Assembly: GCF_018736145.1 (NCBI RefSeq)
Contig: NZ_CP059997.1
Span: 8,493,501 to 8,557,500 of the forward strand
Source: Amycolatopsis sp. CA-230715
GTDB taxonomy: Bacteria; Actinomycetota; Actinomycetes; Mycobacteriales; Pseudonocardiaceae
Direction of reading: 5' to 3'
DNA length: 64,000 nt
Both the position numbers and the translations under genes were made by a program. Of the stretch, positions 54,083 to 62,100 are shown piece after piece. Each line of letters starts with the position of its first letter. Positions within the stretch are counted from its first letter, which is position 1. Below the pieces are notes generated by a model that saw only the letters and a list, made by a program, of their open reading frames with translations, did not search any database and was not told the DNA's origin.

Positions 54083-55831
54083 TCAATGTACGCGGAAACC
54101 CGTACCGGACTTCTTCCCCAGGTACCCGGCGGTGACGAGCTCGCGCAACCGCCTCGCCGGTGCCAGGGTCGGTTCGCCGAAGGCTTGGTGCAGCCGCTTC
54201 TGGATGGCGAGGGAGATGTCCAGCCCGATCGTGTCGAGCAGTTGGAAGGGGCCCATGGGAAAGCCGTGGGCGCCGGTGAACAGCGCGTCGACGTCATCGA
54301 GCCGATGGTGCTGATCGAGCGCGCGGACCGCTCGGTTGAGGAAAGGGAACAGCAGGGCGTTGACGATGAACCCGGCCCGGTCGCCGCACCGCACGGGCCG
54401 CTTGCCCAGTGCGGTGGCCAGCGCTCCCGCGGTGGCCACGGCCCGCTCCGAAGTGTGCTCGGTGTGGGCCAGTTCCACGAGCCTCATGGCGGGAGCCGGG
54501 TTGAAGAAGTGCATCCCGAGCACCTGCTCAGGTCGTCCGGTCGCCCCGGCGCACTGCACGACCGGCAGGCTGGAGGTCGAGGTGGCCAATACCGCGCGCG
54601 CCGGTGCGGCCGCGTCCAGTGCGGCGAACACCGCACGCTTGACGGAGAGGTCTTCGGCCACCGCTTCGAGCACGAAGTCGGCGTCGCCGATGGCCGAGAC
54701 CTCGGGGGCGCCGGTGAGCAGACTCATGGCAGCGGAGTGGGCTTCCTCGGTGAGCTTGCCCCGCGCCACCCGCGCGTCCAGTGACTGCTCCACAGTGGAC
54801 AGTGCCGCCTTGGCGCGCACGTCGGTCCTGGCCACCAGCACGGTCGGGTAACCCGCCCGCGCGCATACCTCGGCGATACCACAGGCCATGGTTCCCGAGC
54901 CCACGATCCCGATCCGCTCGACACGGCTTCCGGCAGGCGCGGTCGCGAGCGGCTGCTCGGCTGGCGCGGGGGTGTGCGCGGCGGTGTGATCGTGGAAACC
55001 GCGGCCCGCCTTTCGGCCGAGCAGGCCGGCGCGCGCCATTCTGGTCAGGATGGGTGCCGGGGTGTAGCTGCGGTCGCCGGTCTGATCGGCGAGCGCGGTC
55101 AGCGACGCCGCCGCGGTGTCCAGCCCGATCAGGTCGAGCTGGGCGAGCGGCCCGATCGGCAGTCCGCAGCCGAGTGTCATCGCGGTGTCGACGTCGGTGG
55201 CCGAAGCGTAGCCGTCCTCCACCATGGCGGCGGCGTTGTTCAAGTAGTGGAGCAGTAGTCCTGCCCCGGTGAAGCCGGGACGGTCGGTGGTCACCAGCGG
55301 GCTGCGGTCGAGCCGGTGGACCAGGCTCTCCACCCGCGTGCGGACGGAGCTGTCGGTGACCGGGGTGCACACCAGCTCGACCGTGCCGCCGACCTCGCCC
55401 GCCGCGTTCAGCGCGAAGTGGAGTCCGACGGTGCTCGGCATCCGGCTCGTGGCGGCGGCGATCTGGGTCACCGGCAGCCCGGAGGTCGTGGTCGCGAACA
55501 CCGTGTCCGGCCCGCAGCTCGGATCGATCTCGCGGAACAGGGCGATCTTGTGGTGCAGTGCCTCCGGCACCGCCTCGATCACGAGCTCGCAATCGCGCAC
55601 GGAGGAAAGGCGGTCGGTGTACCGGATCCGGGCGAGCGCTCGAGTGGTCTCGTCTTCCGACAGCGGGCCGCGCCGCAGCGTTCGCTCGACTCGCGAGGCG
55701 GCCAGCCGAGCGGATTCCGCGTCGAGTTCCACCGCGACGACCTCGGCCCCGGAACCGGCGAGCACTCCGGTGAGCGCGGAGCCGACGCCGCCGATCCCGA
55801 TCACGCCGATCCGCGAGAAAGCACGCCCCAT
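54083..55831 (-). CDS. Two-domain 3-hydroxyacyl-CoA dehydrogenase (tandem fusion)
   Basis: A 582-residue protein made of two complete 3-hydroxybutyryl-CoA dehydrogenase units. The N-terminal unit has the NAD motif GIGGVGSA; the C-terminal unit (from about residue 305) has GSGTMACG. The second unit keeps the canonical HFFNP with catalytic His and the GFIVN asparagine. The first unit has HFALN and GFTGAG, so the catalytic-site Asn is lost, suggesting a degenerate or repurposed half. The family oxidises or reduces 3-hydroxyacyl-CoA/3-ketoacyl-CoA with NAD(H). Between two PKS genes it may help make an acyl-CoA starter or a crotonyl-CoA-derived extender, but no crotonyl-CoA reductase is visible here. 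Start: ATG at 55831 with GGGAAGG seven bases upstream. Confidence 0.87.
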   Translation of the reverse strand: MGRAFSRIGVIGIGGVGSALTGVLAGSGAEVVAVELDAESARLAASRVERTLRRGPLSEDETTRALARIRYTDRLSSVRDCELVIEAVPEALHHKIALFREIDPSCGPDTVFATTTSGLPVTQIAAATSRMPSTVGLHFALNAAGEVGGTVELVCTPVTDSSVRTRVESLVHRLDRSPLVTTDRPGFTGAGLLLHYLNNAAAMVEDGYASATDVDTAMTLGCGLPIGPLAQLDLIGLDTAAASLTALADQTGDRSYTPAPILTRMARAGLLGRKAGRGFHDHTAAHTPAPAEQPLATAPAGSRVERIGIVGSGTMACGIAEVCARAGYPTVLVARTDVRAKAALSTVEQSLDARVARGKLTEEAHSAAMSLLTGAPEVSAIGDADFVLEAVAEDLSVKRAVFAALDAAAPARAVLATSTSSLPVVQCAGATGRPEQVLGMHFFNPAPAMRLVELAHTEHTSERAVATAGALATALGKRPVRCGDRAGFIVNALLFPFLNRAVRALDQHHRLDDVDALFTGAHGFPMGPFQLLDTIGLDISLAIQKRLHQAFGEPTLAPARRLRELVTAGYLGKKSGTGFRVH

Positions 55832-56161
55832 GTCAGGACCTTCCCTTGCTTCGGCCAGAAATGAACCGTGAACGCGTTCGCCATTCGGGATGACGGCCGC
55901 CGTTCGTCCGTCCGATCACTATGCCTGCCAACGAACTCGCGGGGCAAGGTCGCTCGAATCGCACCGGCGGTCCCCTGTTTTCCCACGCCAGAGCGGGTTT
56001 CTCGGGGCTGTGGACGTGGTGTGGCCAGGCCGCTGAAAGGCCGTTGCCAGGTCGTGACTGGCACGGTGAGTCCGACGGGTGGTCGACCGGGATCGCCGGC
56101 TGTCAGCCGTTCTCGCTGTCCTGATTCGGTTGCCTGGTGTTCCCGAGGAGGGATGTGGTCC
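55832..56161. promoter_or_regulatory. Divergent intergenic region upstream of the second PKS gene
   Basis: These 330 bases lie between the divergent dehydrogenase and PKS starts. They contain ribosome-binding sites at both ends (GGGAAGG on the minus strand; GGAGGG at 56147-56152 on the plus strand) and no credible gene. I could not pick out a convincing promoter or operator. Confidence 0.5.
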
Positions 56162-59100
56162 ATGGCTGACGACCAGCAGCTGCTCGGCTACCTGAAGAAG
56201 GTGACCGCGGATTTGCGCCGCGCTCGTTCTCGGCTGGACGAGGCCGACGCGCGGGCGCACGAACCGATCGCCGTCGTGGCCATGGGGTGCCGCTACCCCG
56301 GCGGTGTCCGGTCGCCCGAGGACCTCTGGAGACTGGTGGCAGGGGAGGTCGACGCGATCACCCCGTTCCCCGACGACCGGGGCTGGAACCTTTCCGCCCT
56401 CTACGATCCCGACCAGGGCAGGCCGGGCACCAGCTACGTGCGGCACGGTGGGTTCCTGCACGACGCGGCGGAGTTCGATCCGGCCTTCTTCGGCATCTCG
56501 CCGCGCGAAGCGACCTCGATGGACCCTCAGCAGCGGTTGTACCTGGAAGTGTCGTGGGAGGTGCTCGAACGGGCCGGAATCGACCCGATGTCGTTGCGCG
56601 GCAGCCGGACCGGCGTGTTCGCCGGGCTGATGCACCACGACTACGCCGCCCGGCTGACGGAGGTTCCCGCCGAGTTCGAAGGGTACCTGAGCACGGGCGT
56701 GGCGGGGAGTGTCCTATCTGGACGGATCGCCTACACGCTTGGTTTGGAGGGCCCGGCGGTCACTGTGGACACCGCGTGTTCCTCTTCGCTGGTGGCGCTG
56801 CACCTGGCGTGCACCTCGCTGCGCCGCGGCGAGTGCACGCTCGCGATGGCAGGCGGTGCGGCGGTCATGTCGAGCCCGGCGACCTTCGTCGAGCTGTCCC
56901 GGCAACGCGGCCTCGCCGTCGACGGCCGCTGCAAGTCCTACGCGGACGCGGCAGACGGGACCGGGTGGTCGGAAGGTGTCGGAGTCCTCCTGCTGGAGCG
57001 GGAGTCGGACGCCCGCCGCCTCGGACATCCGGTGCTCGGACTCGTGCGCGGGTGCGCGGTGAACTCCGACGGTGCCTCGAACGGTTTGACCGCGCCGAAC
57101 GGGCCGTCGCAGGAGCGGGTGATCGACGAGGCGCTGCGAGACGCGCGGTTGCTTCCCTTCGACGTGGACGCGGTGGAGGGCCACGGGACCGGGACCGTTC
57201 TCGGCGACCCGATCGAGGCGCAGGCGCTGCTGGCGGCCTATGGCGGCCGCCGGCCCGCGGAGCGGCCGCTCTGGCTCGGTTCCGTCAAGTCCAACATCGG
57301 ACATGCCCAGTCCGCGGCCGGGGTGGCCGGGGTGATCAAGATGATCATGGCCATGCGGCACGGGCTGTTGCCGAAGACCTTGCACGTCGACCAGCCCTCT
57401 TCGCACGTCGACTGGTCGGCGGGCGCGGTTCGCCTGCTCGTCGAGGCTCGGAGTTGGCCGGAAACCGGGCAGCCGAGACGAGCCGCCGTTTCTTCGTTCG
57501 GAGTCAGCGGCACGAATGCCCACGTGGTTCTCGAGCAAGCGCCTCCGGCCGACGAGAAGTCCATTGTGGACAATCGACGCGAGCTGGCCGTCGTGCCGTG
57601 CGTGGTGTCTGCACGTTCCGCCGATGCCCTGCGGGCCCAGGCCGAACGGCTCCGCACGCACCTCGGAACGGCACCGGGCGCCGGCGTCGCGGACGTGGCC
57701 TGGTCGTTGGCGACCACGCGCGCCGCGCTGGACCATCGCGCGGCGATCACCGCCGCGGACCTGCCCGAACTCCTGGATGGTCTGCGGCGTCTGGAATCCG
57801 GGGCGCTGCCGACCGACATCGCCCAGGAAGGGAAGGTGGCGTTCCTGTTCACCGGGCAGGGCGCGCAGCGGCCGGGCATGGGGCGCGGGCTCCACGGTGC
57901 GTTTCCCGTGTTCGCCGAGGCCTTCGACGAGGTGTGCGCGATGCTGGACCCGGCGCTGCGCACCGCGATGTGGGCCGAGGACCGCGAAGCACTCGACACC
58001 ACCGCTTTCGCGCAGCCCGCGCTGTTCGCGTTCGAAGTCGCGATGTTCCGGTTGCTCACCGCGTGGGGCATCCGGGCGGACGCCCTCGCCGGGCACTCGG
58101 TTGGTGAGCTCGCCGCCGCGCACGTGGCCGGTGCCCTGCCGCTGCCGGCGGCCTGCGCCCTGGTCACCGCTCGTGGCCGCTTGATGCAGGCGCTGCCGGG
58201 CGGTGGCGTGATGATCGCCGTTCGGGCAGCGGTGGACGACGTGCGCCCGATGCTGACCGGGCTCGAAGACACGGTGAGCCTGGCAGCGGTCAACGGGCCG
58301 GACTCGGTGGTGCTCTCCGGTGCGCGGGACGCCGTGCACGAGGTCGCCCGGCTGTTGTCCGGTCGCGGGTTCGAGACGACGTCGCTGACCGTCAGCCACG
58401 CCTTCCACTCACCGCTGATGGAGCCGATGCTCGCCGAATTCCGTTCGGTGGTGGAGCGGACCGACTTCGGCACTCCAACGATTCCGGTGGTCTCCGCGCT
58501 GACCGGACGGCTGGCCGATCCCGCCGAACTGTGCGATCCGGAGTACTGGGTGCGGCACGCCCGGCAAACCGTGCTGTTCGGCGACGCCGTGCGAGAACTG
58601 CGGTCCATCGGGGTCACCACCTTCCTGGAGCTCGGGCCGGATGGCCCGCTTTCGGCGCTCGGTCAAGAGTCCGCGGGGGAACCGGGCGGTCAGCTCGCCT
58701 TCGTCCCGGCCGCCCGCAAGGATCGCGCGGAGGCACCCGCTGTCGTTTCGGCCGTCGGGCAGCTGCACAGCAGGGGAGTCCGGGTCGACTGGCCTGCCTT
58801 CTTCGCGGGCACGGGTGCGGCTCGGGTCGACTTGCCCACCTACGCGTTCGAGCGCGAGCGCTACTGGATGACGTCAGCCGTTCGCGGTGGCGAGGCAGCG
58901 GGGTGGAGCAGGGCGAACCATCCCATGCTCGACGCGGCTCTCTCGCTGGCTGACTCCGGGGGAAACCTGGTGACCGGGGGGCTTTCGGTGGAAGCGCACC
59001 CGTGGTTGGCCGATCACGCGGTCGGGGGCGTGCCGCTCGTGCCGGGAAGCGCGCTCGTGGAACTCGTGGTTCGCGCCGGGGACGACGTCGGCTGCGGGCG

Positions 59101-62100
59101 GATCGAGGAACTGACCCTCGAAGCGCCGCTGTTCCTGTCACCGGGTTCGACGACGGCCATCCAGATCGCGGTCGCGGCGGCGGACGAGTCCGGCAGGCGA
59201 TCGGTGTCCGTGCACTCGCGTGCGAAGGGGGACTGGGTCCGGCACGCGTGCGGCACCTTGCTCGCCGCGGACCCCGAGGCATCGGACGAACTGGCGGAGT
59301 GGCCACCGCGCGGTGCGGAGCCGGTCGCGGTGGACAGTTGGTACGAGGACACGGAAAGCGCGGTCACCTACGGGCCGGAGTTCCGCGGGGTGCGGGCGAT
59401 GTGGCGGCGCGGTGGGGAAGTGTTCACCGAGGTGCGTCTCCCCGGCACGGGAGCGGAGCAGTTCGGGATCCATCCGGCCCTGTTGGATGCCGCCCTGCAC
59501 GGTGTGGCTCCGCAGGCCGGTGGAACCGGCCGGGCGCTCGTACCGTTCTCGTGGCGTGGCCTGAGCTTGTACCGGTCGGGCGCGTCGGTACTGCGGGTCC
59601 GGTCGGCACCGGCGGGCGACGGTGCCGTGTCGCTGCTGGCGGCCGATGAATCCGGTGGCGCGGTGTTCTCGGTGGACGAGCTGATCGTGCGCGAACTGTC
59701 GGTGGACGCTGCCGTCGCCGGTCGGGCGAGTCACCTGCACCAGCTCGACTGGGTCCGTGCTGACGCGGTCCCCGGTCCGGCTTCCGACGTGGTGCTCGCG
59801 CCGTTGCCACGGTGGGACGGGCGAAGCGACCTCGCGGAGGCGACGCGGGCGGCCGTCGGGCACATCCTGCCGGTGCTTCAGCAGTGGTTGCTCGAAGAGC
59901 GCCCGGCGGATACGAAGCTGGTCGTGCTGTCGACGGGCGCGGTCGCCGCCGGGGACGGCGACGCCGTGCGCGACCCGGCCCAGGCCGCGGCACTCGGCCT
60001 CGTGCGTTCGGCGCAGACGGAACATCCCGGTCGCATCGCGCTGGTCGACGTGGACGACGGTTCGCAGGCGGCGATACCGGCGGCGGTGGCACTCGACGAG
60101 CCGGTGGTGGCCCTGCGCGACAGCGCCGCGTGGGTGCCGCGGCTGGCGAGGGCGGCTGCGGCGGAGGGGCGGCTCCCGCGACTGGACACCGAGGGGACCG
60201 TGCTGCTCACCGGTGCGTCGGGACAGCTGGGCGGGTTGGTCGCCCGGCATTTGGTACAGCGGCACGGCGTACGCCGCCTCGTGCTGGCGAGCCGGCGCGA
60301 GCCAGCGGACCTGCTGGCGGAGCTGACCGCGCTCGGTGCCGTCGCCGAGTTCGTGCCGTGCGATGTGGCCGATCGGTCCGGGGTGGCCGCGCTGCTCGCC
60401 GGGATCTCACCGGATCACCCGCTCACCGCCGTGGTGCACGCCGCGGGGGCGTTGGATGACGGCACGGTGCTGTCGTTGACACCAGAGCGCATCGAAACGG
60501 TACTGCGACCGAAAGTCGACGGGGCATCGCACTTGCACGAGCTGACGCGGGGGCTGGATCTCGCGGCCTTCGTGGTGTTCTCCTCCGCGGCGGGTGTGCT
60601 CGGCAGCGGCGGGCAGGGTGCGTACGCGGCGGCGAACTCGTTCATGGACGCGTTGGCGGCGTACCGGCACTCGATCGGCCTGCCCGCGTTGTCGCTGGCT
60701 TGGGGGCCGTGGGCGGGAACCGGGATGGCGGGCCGGACCGGTCTGGCGAAATCGGCCCGCGCCGGCCTGGTCCCGCTGACCGAGCAGACCGGCCTCGCAC
60801 TGTTCGACACGGCGCTGGCGCAGGCCGCACCGGTGCTGGTCCCGATCCAATTGGACGGTGCAGCGCTTGGACGCGACGGCGAACCGGCCAAAGTGCTGAG
60901 CGGATTGACCGGTCCGCCGGCTCGTCCGGGGACCCGCACCCGCGGGAACCGCATGCGCGACCTCGCCGCGCTTCCCGAGGACGAGCGGGTGAAGACCGTC
61001 ACCGAGCTGGTCGGTTCCTCGATGTCCGAGGTACTCGGTTTCACCTCGGCGGAGGCAGTGCAGGCGCACCGGTCCTTCCGCGAGCTCGGCTTCGACTCGC
61101 TCACCGCGGTCGAGTTGCGTAACCAACTCGGTGCCGTGACCGGACTGAGGCTGCCGCCGACCCTGGTGTTCGATCACCCGTCACCGGCCGAGCTGATCGC
61201 GCACCTGCTCGATCGGATCACCGGCGAACGGCGGACTCCGTCCCCGCCCCGCGTCGAGCGCTCACCGGACGAGCCGCTGGCGATCGTCGGTGTGGGCTGC
61301 CGGTATCCCGGTGGGGCCGACTCACCCGAAGCGCTTTGGCGGCTGGTCGCGGAGGGAAGGGACGGTTTCGGCTCGTTCCCGGTGGACCGGGGCTGGGACC
61401 TGGATACCCTGTTCGACCCCGACCCGGAGCACGCCGGTACCTCGTACGTCCGTGAAGGCGCGTTCCTGTACGACGCCGCTGAGTTCGATCCGGCGTTCTT
61501 CGGCATTTCGCCGCGCGAGGCGGTGGTGATGGACCCGCAGCAGCGGTTGCTGCTGGAGACCTCGTGGGAGGCGTTCGAGAACGCCGGGGTGGACCCCTTT
61601 TCGTTGCGCGGCAGCCGGACCGGGGTGTTCGTCGGGGTGATGTACCACGACTACGCCAGCCAAGGAGTGTCCGGTGTGGATGGTGCGGAGGGCTACCGGA
61701 GCACGGGTATCTCGGCCAGTGTCGCCTCCGGGCGGATCGCCTACACCTGGGGTTTCCACGGTCCCGCGCTCACCTTGGACACCGCGTGTTCGTCCTCTCT
61801 GGTCGCGCTGCACCTTGCCGGGCAGGCGCTGCGCAACCACGAGTGCGACCTGGCCCTTGCCGGTGGGGTGACCGTGATGTCGACGCCGACGGCGTTCATC
61901 GAGCTGTCGAGGCAACGCGGCCTGGCGTCCGACGGCCGCTGCAAGCCCTTCGCACGCGCGGCGGACGGAACCGGCTGGGGTGAGGGAGTCGGGCTTCTCC
62001 TCGTGGAGCGGTTGTCGGATGCGCGTCGGAATGGGCATCGGGTGTTGGCGGTGGTGCGGGGTTCTGCGGTGAATTCGGATGGTGCGTCGAATGGGTTGAC

